Shown here: positions 34,662 through 43,521 of the stretch, one piece after another
How the letters are laid out: each line of letters starts with the position of its first letter
How positions within the stretch are numbered: the first letter of the stretch is position 1
From: Dolomitihabitans soli
GTDB lineage: Bacteria; Actinomycetota; Actinomycetes; Streptosporangiales; Streptosporangiaceae
Direction of reading: 5' to 3'
Assembly: GCF_022213955.1 (NCBI RefSeq)
Contig: NZ_JAKNTW010000003.1
Location: forward strand, 62,001-126,000
Length of the DNA stretch: 64,000 nt
The notes under the pieces: generated by a model
What the model was told of the DNA's origin: nothing
The model's input: only the letters and a program-made list of their open reading frames with translations
Database searches by the model: none
Program-made: the position numbers and the translations under genes

Positions 34662-34723
34662 TTGGTGGCCCTACCATGAGCAAGGTCAGCAAGGCCACGC
34701 CGTTCAGCTCAAGGAGAGGGCGC

Positions 34724-35701
34724 ATGACGCGACCCGCCAAGCGGATCACCAGCTCCGATGTGGCCCGGGCCGCCGGCGTCTCCCGCGCCACGGTCAGCTT
34801 CGTGCTCAACGACCGGCCCGGGCTGTCGATCACCCAAGAGACCAGGCGCCGCGTGCTGGAGGCCGCCCAGCGCCTGGACTATCGGCCGCACGCCTCAGCG
34901 CGCTCCCTCGCGGCCGGGCGCAGCGACGTCGTCCTGCTGTCCATCCCCGACCTGCCCATCGGATCGGGAATCAGCCGCTTCGTCGAAGAACTCGCCACCG
35001 CACTCGCCGCCTACGGCCTGACGCTGGTCACCCACCTCGCCGGAGCACACGGCCGTCCACTGCCGGACGTGTGCGCGAGCGTCGACGCCTCGGCGGTGAT
35101 CGGGTTCGACCCCTTCGACCACGACACCATCCAAGCCCTCTACCGGGCGGGCGCCCGCGTCGTGATCCCACCCGACGCCGACCCGCCCGCCGCGACGGGA
35201 CACCTCGGGCGCGCGCAAGCAGACCACCTGATCAGCCGTGGGCACCGGCGCCTCGGCTATGCCGCGCCAGCACACGCCGGTTACCGCGCGATGGCCGAGG
35301 AACGCCTGCGCGGCGTCACCGACGCCTGCGCCGAAGCCGGCATCGACCCACCCGTCGTGCTCACCACGACACTGGAGATCGCCAGCGCAGCCCAGGCCGT
35401 GACCCACTGGGCCGAGCGATCCGTTACCGGCATCTGCGCCTTCAACGACGAGACCGCCATCGCCGTCCTGGCCGGCCTGTATCACCACGGCCTGTCCGCC
35501 CCCGCCGACCTGGCCGTCATCGGAGCCGACGACATCCCCACGGCGCGGCTGGCGACTCCGCCGCTCACCACCGTCTGCTACGACCTGCACCAAGCCGGCA
35601 GGCAGCGCGCCGAAGCGGTCGTCGCGGGTCTGACGGGCCACCAAGACGACGTCGCTCTCACCCCCGCCATCCCGCAAGTCGTCCAGCGTTCCTCCACTTA
35701 G
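34724..35701 (+). CDS. LacI family regulator
   Basis: A 325-residue repressor. The helix-turn-helix and hinge are ITSSDVARAAGVSRATVSFV and LDYRPHASARSLAAGRSDVV (residues 8-66). The periplasmic-binding-protein-like sensor domain fills the rest, with typical blocks such as GHRRLGYAAPAH and AFNDETAIAVLAGLYHHGL. ATG at 34724 is chosen for AAGGAGAGG upstream; the open frame extends 16 codons earlier without a ribosome site. It diverges from the GH43 operon and probably represses it until a sugar binds. Confidence 0.9.
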   Translation: MTRPAKRITSSDVARAAGVSRATVSFVLNDRPGLSITQETRRRVLEAAQRLDYRPHASARSLAAGRSDVVLLSIPDLPIGSGISRFVEELATALAAYGLTLVTHLAGAHGRPLPDVCASVDASAVIGFDPFDHDTIQALYRAGARVVIPPDADPPAATGHLGRAQADHLISRGHRRLGYAAPAHAGYRAMAEERLRGVTDACAEAGIDPPVVLTTTLEIASAAQAVTHWAERSVTGICAFNDETAIAVLAGLYHHGLSAPADLAVIGADDIPTARLATPPLTTVCYDLHQAGRQRAEAVVAGLTGHQDDVALTPAIPQVVQRSST

Positions 35702-36032
35702 GCCGCAGCCACAACGCGCCTGCGTTCAGCGGCTCGGACGGCAGCACGGTCTTGCCGGCGTCTCGGGCTGGATCAGCGCGGCTTCGATGCCGCACGCCAG
35801 CGGACTGACCCCCGGTCGATCGCCGGGGGCAGGCCGAGACCACCATCGTGTTCGCCACTCACTCACACAACATGATCTGTGTCACGTCCAAGACGCGCCG
35901 CCCGAACCGGCGCCACCATCTACGCCTCAGAAGAGACCTGCGGCGTGATGACGGCCGACCTGGCCCGGATGAAGGCCGACGCGGCCATCCAGGCCGAGTG
36001 CTGTCGGGGCTCCCGGACCCGGTGACGGCTCT
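35702..36032. other. Gap without a supported gene
   Basis: About 330 bases. One plus-strand piece (IYASEETCGVMTADLARMKA, then DAAIQAEC, 35910-36002) looks protein-like but has no start, family or ribosome site. It may be the tail of a lost gene. Confidence 0.35.
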
Positions 36033-36923
36033 TCATTGCTCGTCTATGGCTTGGCGACGGTCGGGGCCGGTCGGGTTCCGGCCCTCGCCGGTCGCCGTCA
36101 GGCTTCCCAGGATCGCGAGCAGTTCCGCGCTGCGGCTGCCGGGTTCGGCCTGGAAGACCTTGAGGATCAGGCCGTCGGTGCCGACGATGGCCAGCTTGCT
36201 GGCGTGCAGTTCGAGGTCGCCGACCTTTGGATGGCGCAGCCGGTTGACGCGCGGCCGTTTGGGGCGGACGTCGTGGCGGCCCCACAGGCGGCGGAAGTGC
36301 TCACTGCGTACGGACAGTTCGCCCACGAGTTCGGTCAGGCGTGGGTCGTCGACGTCGGGCCCGATGTTGGCCCGCAGGGAGGCGATCAATGCCTCGGCCA
36401 GTTCCTCCCAGTCCCGCAGCAGTTCCCGTTCGCTGTCGTCGAGAAGGACGGCCCGCAGGAGGTTGACGCCGGCGGAGTAGTTCGGAGAGACGGCCGTCGC
36501 CAGCGCGTTGGCTGCGAGCACGTCGGTGAACTTGTTCTCGACGTAGGCGGGATTGGTGGTCCAGCCTTCCATGAGCTGGAGGATGCCTGGCGGCACGGGC
36601 TCGGGCTTGTGGCCCGTGGAGCGGGGCGTCCGGCGGTCTCGGGAGGGGCGCACCTGGGTCAGGCCGACCAGGTGAGCGGTGGCGTCGGCGTCCAGGTTCA
36701 GGACGTCGGCCAGGGCTTCGAGGACCTGAAGCGACGGATTGCGGTCGCGCCCCTGCTCCAGGCGCAGGTAGTAGTCGGCGCTGATCCCGGCGAGCGTCGC
36801 GACCTCCTCGCGACGCAGTCCCGGGACGCGTCTGAGCCTGCCGCCGCGGATTCCGGCGTCCTCGGGCCGGACCTGTGCCCGGCGGGCGCGTAGAAAATCG
36901 CCGAGGGCGTTCGTGCCGTCCAT
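36033..36923 (-). CDS. XRE-type regulator with MmyB-like ligand domain
   Basis: A 296-residue regulator. The N-terminal HTH is RRVPGLRREEVATLAGISAD then YYLRLEQGRDRNPSLQVL (residues 30-70). The C-terminal PAS-like MmyB domain has VLAANALATAVSP, LLRDWEELAEALIASLR and HPKVGDLELHASKLAIVGTD. Proteins of this kind bind a small hydrophobic ligand and often control a divergent oxidoreductase, here the aldo/keto reductase at 37067. Confidence 0.92.
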   Translation of the reverse strand: MDGTNALGDFLRARRAQVRPEDAGIRGGRLRRVPGLRREEVATLAGISADYYLRLEQGRDRNPSLQVLEALADVLNLDADATAHLVGLTQVRPSRDRRTPRSTGHKPEPVPPGILQLMEGWTTNPAYVENKFTDVLAANALATAVSPNYSAGVNLLRAVLLDDSERELLRDWEELAEALIASLRANIGPDVDDPRLTELVGELSVRSEHFRRLWGRHDVRPKRPRVNRLRHPKVGDLELHASKLAIVGTDGLILKVFQAEPGSRSAELLAILGSLTATGEGRNPTGPDRRQAIDEQ

Positions 36924-37066
36924 GCTCCAACCCTAGGTCCGTATCGGTGCGGGTGCCTGTCCCTGTCACTCCCAGGAACAGCGGGGTACTGCCGCGCGCG
37001 GCTGGTCGTGCGCAGAGTGGGTATCGGACACGCTGTCCATGCACGTATTGCACCGGAAGGCACACC

Positions 37067-37936
37067 ATGAGCGACACTGTTCCCGGCGGAACTCTCGCCC
37101 TCGCCGACGACCTGACTCTCAGCCGCATGGGATACGGAGCCATGCAGCTGGCGGGCCCGAACGTGTTCGGGCCGCCCAAGGACCGGGACGAGGCCGTCGC
37201 GGTGCTGCGAGAGGCCGTCGAGCGGGGCATCACCCACATCGACACCAGCGACTTCTACGGGCCCGCCGTCGTCAACGAGCTCATCAGGGAAGCCCTGCAC
37301 CCCTACCCCGCGGACCTGCACATCGTGACCAAGGTCGGCTGCCGTCGCGGCGACGACGGCAGCTGGAACCTCTCGCGGGACCCCCAGGACCTCAAGGCCC
37401 AGGTCCACGAGAACCTCCAGCACCTCGGCCTGGACACGCTCGACGTGGTGAACCTGCGCCTGGGCACCAACGAGGGGCAGACGAACGAGGAGCCGATCGG
37501 CGACATGTTCGGCGCGCTGGCCGAGCTGCAGGAGGAAGGCCTGATCCGCCACCTCGGACTCAGTGCCGCATCCGATGCCCAGCTCACCGAGGCGCAGGCC
37601 ATCGCCCCGGTCGTCACGATGCAGAACCTCTACAACCTGGCCAACCGGCAGGATGACGCCCTCGTCGAGCGGTGCGCGGCACAGAACATCGCCTTCACCC
37701 CGTTCTTCCCCCTGGGCGGCTTCTCCCCGCTGCAGTCGCAGACCCTGACCGACGTCGCCGCACGCCTGGACGCCTCACCGCAGCAGGTCGCCCTGGCCTG
37801 GCTGCTGCAGCGCTCGGCCACCATCGCCCTCATTCCGGGCACCTCCTCGCGCGCCCACCTGCGCCAGAACATCGCCTCCGCCGACCTGACGCTGCCGGCG
37901 GACGCGGTCTCCGAACTCGACACGATCGGCAGCTGA
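37067..37936 (+). CDS. Aldo/keto reductase
   Basis: A 289-residue NADPH-dependent aldo/keto reductase. The start of the barrel is LSRMGYGAMQLAG. The catalytic Asp and Tyr are in ITHIDTSDFYGPAVVNELI (residues 46-64), the Lys is in LHIVTKVGC, and the usual His position reads VVNLRLG. The NADP-binding end is IALIPGTSSRAHLRQNIAS. ATG at 37067 with GGAAGG upstream. The His to Asn/Leu change in the tetrad region may change substrate range. It is divergent from the MmyB-type regulator, which probably controls it. Confidence 0.9.
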   Translation: MSDTVPGGTLALADDLTLSRMGYGAMQLAGPNVFGPPKDRDEAVAVLREAVERGITHIDTSDFYGPAVVNELIREALHPYPADLHIVTKVGCRRGDDGSWNLSRDPQDLKAQVHENLQHLGLDTLDVVNLRLGTNEGQTNEEPIGDMFGALAELQEEGLIRHLGLSAASDAQLTEAQAIAPVVTMQNLYNLANRQDDALVERCAAQNIAFTPFFPLGGFSPLQSQTLTDVAARLDASPQQVALAWLLQRSATIALIPGTSSRAHLRQNIASADLTLPADAVSELDTIGS

Positions 37937-38146
37937 CGCCGAAGCAGGGAAGGACCCGGGCGGCATTGGACTGGCGGTGCTTGCGAGTCCGGTGGCGGCG
38001 ACGAGCTCGGCGCGATGGTGATCGTGCTTCGCGTATCTGAGTCGCTTCTCGGCCTCAAGGCAGCGAGCAAGCCCAAGGAGGGTCAGCCAAAACCCCATTG
38101 GGATCGTTGTAGGGCGTGAGTCGACGCGGAGCGTGGCGGGATCAGG

Positions 38147-38502
38147 CAGTCGCAGCCAACGCGGCCTCTTCCTGGGGCGGGGGAGTGGGGGTCGATGGGA
38201 GGGGTGTAGTAACAACGGAGTTCGCCGGTCCGTGAGGCGCCGTGGTGGGTGAGGTGGCTCCGAGGTTCGCTGCTTCGCACGTCGGGCCTGCGGCGGGCGT
38301 CGACCACAGCTTGGCGATGTTCAGGCACTCGCCCTTGCTCACCACTTATAAATCTACAATGTAAAGGCGCTGGCTGAAGGCAGCCTTCGATAAGCCAAAC
38401 CACGTAAACCATCAGCAGGCGTGCGATCGGCCACGACGCACCGCCGGCGCCTGCCACGAGCGGGGCGGGACCACTGGTCAGCGCGGCCGTCCACTCGCGG
38501 GC
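38147..38502. repeat. Long dispersed repeat, copy B
   Basis: About 356 bases nearly identical to copy A at 7751-8082, in the same orientation. It contains the string CTTATAAATCTACAATGTAA and a minus-strand frame of 67 codons (38142-38345) that is cut by a stop in copy A. The right end lies inside an MFS transporter remnant. Confidence 0.8.
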
Positions 38503-38590
38503 GATGGCGCCGCCGCTGTAGCGGTAGCGGGTGTCGAACAGCTCGGTGAGCAGGGAGGCCGGCACGGCGAACATCCCGGAGATGCGGACG
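38401..38590 (-). pseudogene. Fragment of an MHS-type MFS transporter (copy B)
   Basis: The minus strand reads GMFAVPASLLTELFDTRYRY, then SGGAIAREWTAALTSGPAPL and GASWPIARLLMVYVVWL. The TELFxTRxRYSG block is the loop of metabolite:H+ symporters (ProP/ShiA/YhjE). Only one sixth of the usual 430 residues is left. Confidence 0.7.
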
Positions 38591-38980
38591 CTCCCTCTTC
38601 GTTGATGTTCTCGTCGTCGTGGGGAAGACGAGGAGGCGCGTGCCGTGCCCGGCCGAGGTGTCGCCCTGAGAGAACGCCTGCTCACGCGGGAGTCGGCGGG
38701 CCGATACCGGCCGTGGAGGCCGCGATCCCTTGGTCCAGGTGGGCCGGCTCACCCTGGGTTCGCCTATGCCGTACCGCCTTGCCGACGGCACGGCGCCCGC
38801 GCGAGTGGCTCCCTGCTCAGCGGGGCGAGCCCTGCCAAGTTGAGCAGGGCGCTGAGCACGAGGTTGAACGGGTGTTAGCGCCGACGATAGAACCGCGTGG
38901 TTCGACCAACCAGTACACGTTCGGTCACTTGTTGCACCGGCATCATCACTTTGTGTAGATATCCTCACGCTTTAAGGTGA
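38591..38980. other. Degenerate stretch
   Basis: No intact gene. A minus-strand piece near 38785-38875 reads PFNLVLSALLNLAGLAPLSR, which looks like a lost protein but is cut by stops. The stretch lies between a transporter remnant and a transposase remnant. Confidence 0.35.
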
Positions 38981-39191
38981 TTAAGAAGCCTTCTTGAGGG
39001 CTGGGTGCCGAGGAGCAGGGGTGCTGGTGCGGCCTTTGGGGGCGGCCCGGACCGGCTTTGGAGGGTTTCGGCGGGGTAGCCGGTGTGCCCAGGATGATCA
39101 GTAGCCGGGGGAAATCGCGGCGAACTCCGCCTGGCGAGAGCCTGCGGTGATGGCGGCGTTCCCACGGGTAGCGTTGATCTTGAGCGAGCCG
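38981..39191 (-). pseudogene. C-terminal end of an IS transposase (NF041680-type)
   Basis: The minus strand reads RLAQDQRYPWERR, LSPGGVRRDFPRLL and TPATPPKPSKAGPGRP. After one shift in a C run near 39040 it reads KGRTSTPAPRHPALKKAS and stops at 38981. This proline-rich PWE...PGRPKG tail is characteristic of a common actinomycete transposase family. The rest of the element is gone. Confidence 0.65.
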
Positions 39192-39210
39192 GGGCGTCCA
39201 CCGGCTGCCC

Positions 39211-40425
39211 TCAGCTGGTAAGCGGATTTTCGTCACCGAGTTGGTGCTCGCGCGTTAAGCGCTGTCCGCCCCGCCAGACGCCGAGGATGTCGAGGGTGTG
39301 GTCGATGTCGGCCGTGGGATCGCCGTCGATGAGTACCAGGTCGGCGCGGAGTCCGGGCGCGATTTTGCCCCTGTCGGTGAGGCCGAAGCAGCGGGCGGTG
39401 GCGGCGGTGGCGGCGGTCAGGGCCTCCCGGGGCGTCAGGCCTGCGGCCACGAGTCGGCGCAGTTCATGGTGCAGGGTCACGCCGTGGGCGGTTCCCATGT
39501 TGGAGGCGTCGGATCCGGCCAGCACGGTGACGCCGGCGTCGCGTAATTCTGCCAGCGTGTGGGTCGCCACGTCGAAGTCGTGTCGTGCGCCTTCGCCGAG
39601 CGGCACGGGTTCCATGGTGAGCATGCGCCGTGCCCCTTCGCCCAGATAGGGCGCGACCCGGGGGTCGGTGGCCAGTTGCCGGCCCTGCGGCCTGCCGAAC
39701 AACTCTCCGAGTACGGCGAGCGTGGGGATCACCACGGTTTCCCTCGCCGCCAGCTCGTAGGCGAACTCCGGGGCGGGCCGGTCGACGAATAGGTGGCCGA
39801 GCACGTCGACGCCTGCCGTGACTGCCAGCCGGGCCGACTCCGCGGTCAGCGCATGGGCGACGGTCAGCATGCCTTTGTCATGGGCGGCGGCGACCAGCGC
39901 ATGGAGTGTCTCGTTGGGCATCATCGGGGTCGGCATGCCTACGGTCGAGCCGTCGTCGAGAAGGATCTTCAGATAGTCGGACCCCTCGGCCAGCCGCTCG
40001 TCCACGAAGGCTTCCGCCTGTTCGGGGGCGGTGAGCGTGGGGAAGGGCGGCAGGAGACCCATCTCCACGAGGTACCAGCCGTATCCGCCGGGGATCGTGG
40101 CGGCGGTGCCCGCGGTGCGCAGGTCCGCCGGTTCGGGGGCGGCCGCGGCCGCGGCACGGAGCTTGGCGGCCTGGACGGGGTCGGCCATCATGTCGAGTAC
40201 GGTCGTGACCCCGAATGCCGAGGCCTGTTCCAGATCGCCGGGGAAGGCGTGCGCGTGCGCGTCGATGAGGCCGGGTATCAGGGTGGCTCCGCGCCCTTCG
40301 ATGACGACCGCTCCGGGTGTCTCCGCCTCTCCGATCGCGGTGATGAGCCCTTCGATGACGGTGACGTGGGTGGGCGGAAGGACCTCCTCGCCGTCGAACA
40401 CCTTGACGTCGCGGAACAGCAGCAT
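39211..40425 (-). CDS. Metal-dependent amidohydrolase (imidazolonepropionase-like)
   Basis: A 404-residue amidohydrolase. The HxH metal site is LIPGLIDAHAHAFPGD (near residue 62). Other ligands lie in DYLKILLDDGST (Lys), TVAHALTAESARLAV (His), VLGHLFVDRP (His) and VTVLAGSDASNMGTAHG (Asp). ATG at 40425 has AAAGGAG upstream; upstream in-frame ATGs lie in the operator region. No signal peptide. Members hydrolyse cyclic amides or dipeptides; substrate unknown. It is controlled by the divergent TetR gene. Confidence 0.88.
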   Translation of the reverse strand: MLLFRDVKVFDGEEVLPPTHVTVIEGLITAIGEAETPGAVVIEGRGATLIPGLIDAHAHAFPGDLEQASAFGVTTVLDMMADPVQAAKLRAAAAAAPEPADLRTAGTAATIPGGYGWYLVEMGLLPPFPTLTAPEQAEAFVDERLAEGSDYLKILLDDGSTVGMPTPMMPNETLHALVAAAHDKGMLTVAHALTAESARLAVTAGVDVLGHLFVDRPAPEFAYELAARETVVIPTLAVLGELFGRPQGRQLATDPRVAPYLGEGARRMLTMEPVPLGEGARHDFDVATHTLAELRDAGVTVLAGSDASNMGTAHGVTLHHELRRLVAAGLTPREALTAATAATARCFGLTDRGKIAPGLRADLVLIDGDPTADIDHTLDILGVWRGGQRLTREHQLGDENPLTS

Positions 40426-40440
40426 GGCGAGCTCCTTTAC

Positions 40441-40488
40441 ATACATGCATCTATGTATCTTTAGCGAAGCATACATGCTCGCACGTAT
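40441..40488. promoter_or_regulatory. Pair of TetR operator candidates
   Basis: Two 18-bp boxes of the same plan, ATACATGCATCTATGTAT (40441-40458) and ATACATGCTCGCACGTAT (40471-40488), with centres 30 bases apart. Each has ATAC...GTAT dyad symmetry. They fill the 78-base gap between the amidohydrolase and TetR starts. Confidence 0.6.
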
Positions 40489-40503
40489 GAGAAACTGTCC
40501 GTC

Positions 40504-41118
40504 ATGCGGAGAACTGCGGAGGAGGCGGCGGCCACCCGCCGCGCCCTGCTGGTCGCGGCTCTTGCGGAGTTCGCCGAGCTTGGTTACGCGGCGGCCACCC
40601 TCGCCGGGATCGCCGCACGGGCAGGAGTCACCCGCGGCGCGCTCTACCACCACTTCACAGACAAGACCGCGCTCTGCCTCACGGCGATCAGCGAACTGTG
40701 GGCCGAAGCCGCGACGCCCGTCTGGAACAAGCTCGACGGCCCGCAACCACCCCTGCAGCGCATCGCCGACTTCCTCGTCGCGTTCTTCACGGCGCTGGAG
40801 GAGGATTCGACGTTCCGGGAAGTGTTCGCGCTGTCGATGCGCAGCGCGGAGGGCGTGGCCGAACTGGAACGCGGCCTGCACGACAAGCAGGCCATCATGG
40901 AAGGCTGGCGGCGGCAGATGGTGCAGCTGCTGACCAAGGCCGAACTCCGCCCGGGCGTCACCGCGAACACCGCGTCGCTCGCGATCATCAACGCGGTCAA
41001 CGGCACCGCCGCCACCTGGCTGGCATGCCCCGCCCTGTTTTCACCCGCGCAACAAGCCCAGTCACTCGCCGACGCCATCCTCCACGGATTCGCCAAGCCC
41101 CCGGATGTCGCCCAATAG
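40504..41118 (+). CDS. TetR/AcrR family regulator
   Basis: A 204-residue repressor with the HTH LAGIAARAGVTRGALYHHFT (residues 33-52) and a typical TetR_C helical domain. It matches the AcrR/TtgR-like group (DKTALCLTAI, FLVAFFTALEEDSTFREVFA). No clear ribosome site lies before the ATG, so the message may be leaderless. It diverges from the amidohydrolase gene with two dyad boxes between them. Confidence 0.9.
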   Translation: MRRTAEEAAATRRALLVAALAEFAELGYAAATLAGIAARAGVTRGALYHHFTDKTALCLTAISELWAEAATPVWNKLDGPQPPLQRIADFLVAFFTALEEDSTFREVFALSMRSAEGVAELERGLHDKQAIMEGWRRQMVQLLTKAELRPGVTANTASLAIINAVNGTAATWLACPALFSPAQQAQSLADAILHGFAKPPDVAQ

Positions 41119-41390
41119 ATCGGACCGGAGCCGGCCCCTTGGCGTTTGAGAAATGTCGGTGAGAAGTAGCAGCGCTGACGGCTGCAGATCTACCGGGACC
41201 CGGTCGTGCGTCGGATCCGTGACGGTCGATGACGACAACGCGGTGCATTTGCCGAGGTTGTTGGCTCACGGTCGTGTCCCCGGGGTGTGGGTTCGTCTCC
41301 CCGGCTCGTGCGATGGCCTGAGTTGCGCGACGTTCCCCTTCGGATGTGTCGGGTTGCGCAGCGGGCGAAGGGAGTCGTTACCGTGCTGGG

Positions 41391-41969
41391 GTGGCACGCC
41401 CAGCGAAGTTCGACCCCGACCAGATCCTCGACGCCGCGGCGGCCGTCGCCGCCGAGAGCGGGCACAAGGCGGTGACGATCACCGCGATCGCGGCCCGGCT
41501 GGGCGCGCCCAGCGGCTCGATCTACCACCGGTACGGCTCGCGCGACCTGCTGCTGGCCCACCTGTGGGTCAGGACCGTGCGCCGCTTCCAGGAGGGCTTC
41601 CTCCAAGCGATTGCGACCCAAGACCTGGAGCAGGCCATACGGCTGGCAACCGCGCACACCGTTCGATGGTCGGCGGCCCATCCCGACGAGGCGAGGCTGC
41701 TGCTCACGCAACACGTGCGCAACCTGAGTGCGCGCTGGCCGGACGAGCTCGGCGAGGAGCTGTCCAGGCTCAACGACGCGACGACGCGGGCGATGGCCGA
41801 GCTCGCCAGGCGCAGCGACTGCGACCTGGAGCGCATGGTGTTCGCACTGGTCGACGTGCCACTCGCCGCAGTGCGGCGGCACCTGCAGGCAGGGGAGCCC
41901 ATCCCGGATTCGGCCGCGGAGATGGCGGAAACCGCCGCCCTTGCCCTAGTTTTAGCGACATGTCTCTAA
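41391..41969 (+). CDS. TetR family regulator
   Basis: A 192-residue regulator starting MARPAKFDPDQILDAA at a GTG. The HTH is ITAIAARLGAPSGSIYHRYG (residues 30-49). The C-terminal domain has helices LARRSDCDLERMVFALVDV and ends at 41969. The frame is open from 41346, but alignment of the HTH favours 41391. It overlaps the SnoaL-like gene by ten bases, so the two are co-translated and the regulator probably controls that small gene. Confidence 0.85.
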   Translation: MARPAKFDPDQILDAAAAVAAESGHKAVTITAIAARLGAPSGSIYHRYGSRDLLLAHLWVRTVRRFQEGFLQAIATQDLEQAIRLATAHTVRWSAAHPDEARLLLTQHVRNLSARWPDELGEELSRLNDATTRAMAELARRSDCDLERMVFALVDVPLAAVRRHLQAGEPIPDSAAEMAETAALALVLATCL

Positions 41970-42349
41970 AACTGGTGGAAAAGCTCTACGAGGGATTCGA
42001 GAAGGCCGACGTTGAGCTGATGCTCTCGGCCCTCCACCCCGACTTCGTGTTGCGGGTCAGCGAGGGCATGCCCCTCGGGGTCGGCGGCGTGCACCACGGC
42101 CCGCAGGCGGCCTTTCGCGACTGCTGGGGCGTCATCTTCACCGCCTACGACACCAGGCCGGTACCAGAGGAGTACCTCTGGGCGGATGACGGGCGCTGCG
42201 TCGTGCTCGGCCACTACCGCGGTACGGCCCGCGCCCGAGGGCAGGCCTTCGACGCGGCCTTCGCCCACGCGCTCACGCTGCGCGAAGGCCGCATCACCGA
42301 ACTGGTCCAGATCACCGACACCGCGAGCTGGGCGCCGCCAGGATCCTAG
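41960..42349 (+). CDS. SnoaL/NTF2-like small protein
   Basis: A 129-residue alpha+beta-barrel protein. The N-terminal helix LVEKLYEGFEKADVELMLSA, the strand HPDFVLRVSEGMPLGVGG, and the end GHYRGTARARGQAFDAAFAH then LREGRITELVQITDT are the NTF2-like pattern. Such proteins act as isomerases, dehydratases or ligand binders; no catalytic residue assignment is possible here. It overlaps the preceding TetR gene. Confidence 0.82.
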   Translation: MSLKLVEKLYEGFEKADVELMLSALHPDFVLRVSEGMPLGVGGVHHGPQAAFRDCWGVIFTAYDTRPVPEEYLWADDGRCVVLGHYRGTARARGQAFDAAFAHALTLREGRITELVQITDTASWAPPGS

Positions 42350-42431
42350 GTCGAGCTCGGCGCCTGTCCCGAGAGGCCGCTAGCCCTGTTCTTCGCATGT
42401 GGGTGAATGCTGCGCTGGCTGGCCTTGCGGA

Positions 42432-42660
42432 TCACAGAGTGAGCCGGCGTGGCAGGGTGGGATCGATGTCGAGCAGGCGCAGGAGCCGGTGTTGGAGCGG
42501 GCCGGGGATCAGGACCGAGCCGCCGCCGACGTTGAGCACGAAGCGTCCGCCCGGGCGCAGGACCTGGTGCATCGCGGCGAACACGGCCGGGACGTCGGTC
42601 TTTCAGATCGCAGAGTTGCCCATCACGGCGTCGGCCGGGCCGGGTACGTGGTGGGCCAGG
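42432..42660 (-). pseudogene. Methyltransferase C-terminal fragment
   Basis: The minus strand reads DAVMGNSAI, a TGA stop, then KTDVPAVFAAMHQVLRPGGR and FVLNVGGGSVLIPGPLQHRL, ending at the TGA at 42432. LRPGGRFVLN is motif III of class I SAM methyltransferases. The N-terminal SAM site is missing and there is an internal stop, so it is dead. Confidence 0.6.
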
Positions 42661-42720
42661 CCCCGTGCATCGGACCATCCGCTGACCGAAGAATGGCCGA
42701 TCGGCCGCCATGCCGGAAAA

Positions 42721-43521
42721 TCAGCTCTTCAGGCCGAAGAAGTGCATCGGTGAGTTCGGCTTGAAGCCGATACGCGGGTACACCGGCGCTCCCGCGACGG
42801 TCGCGTGCAGAGTGGTGCGGGTCAGCCCGGTGGCCCGGGCGCCTTCGTACAGCGCCTTCCGCGTCACCGCCTCGGCATAGCCCCTGCGCTGCCACTCCGG
42901 GTCTGTGGCGACGAGGACGACGAAGAGCCGGCCTTCCGCCTCTATCGTCGCGGCACATGTCACCGGAACGTCGCCCCGCATGCCCAGGTAGGCGTAAACC
43001 TTGCTCGTCCACAGCGTGGAGCCGACGAGTCCGTCGCGGCCGTCCTCCAGGGGGAAGCCGTAAGCGCGCGAGTTGAGGTCCGCGTAGGAACACAGCTGCT
43101 CGTCCGTGGTCACGCGCACGAAAGTCAGTTCGGGGTGCGCAGGCTCGGGGATGGGGAGCAGGTCGCCGGCCATGCCGGTGCCGGGGAAGGCGTACTCGAG
43201 GCCGGCTCGCCCGGCCGCCGCCGGCAGCGTGGCGCGTGCGTCGTCGTTGACGAGGTCCTCGAAGAGCCACAGGAGGCCCGAATTCGTCTTCGAGCGCATG
43301 ATGTCCGCCGCCTGGTGCAGACGCCGCTCCAAGAGGCCCGCGTCCGCGCCGGCGTCGGTCAGCGTGACGCAGTTCCAGAACGTGAACCGGTGGTCGGCCC
43401 AGCGGACGGCGATGCCCGGAAGGTCGCGCACGTCCGCGTCCGGATCCCGGTCCAGTACGAAGGCACGCCAGACGACGGCGAGCTGCTCCATGGATTCGAT
43501 CGAGTCTGCGAGGTCGGTCAC
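42721..43521 (-). CDS. GNAT family N-acetyltransferase
   Basis: A 266-residue protein. The C-terminal half is a GNAT fold with the acetyl-CoA loop LVATDPEWQRRGYAEAV (V-x4-Q-x-RG, near residues 204-220) and the final strand APVYPRIGFKPNS. The N-terminal half resembles the leader part of two-part GNAT proteins (WADHRFTFWNCVTLTD). Substrate unknown. It stands alone on the minus strand. Confidence 0.85.
   Translation of the reverse strand: MTDLADSIESMEQLAVVWRAFVLDRDPDADVRDLPGIAVRWADHRFTFWNCVTLTDAGADAGLLERRLHQAADIMRSKTNSGLLWLFEDLVNDDARATLPAAAGRAGLEYAFPGTGMAGDLLPIPEPAHPELTFVRVTTDEQLCSYADLNSRAYGFPLEDGRDGLVGSTLWTSKVYAYLGMRGDVPVTCAATIEAEGRLFVVLVATDPEWQRRGYAEAVTRKALYEGARATGLTRTTLHATVAGAPVYPRIGFKPNSPMHFFGLKS

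Noticed and set aside
31845-34679. A 944-codon open frame opposite the GH2, MFS and GH43 genes
   Set aside because: It is antisense to three clear genes. Its composition (glycine, arginine, aspartate, glutamine) is what high-GC DNA gives in the shadow frame.
38142-38345. 67-codon minus-strand frame inside repeat copy B, beginning VSKGE
   Set aside because: Low-complexity proline/threonine sequence, cut by a stop in copy A. The short likeness of the first residues to a known reporter protein is chance, as nothing else matches.
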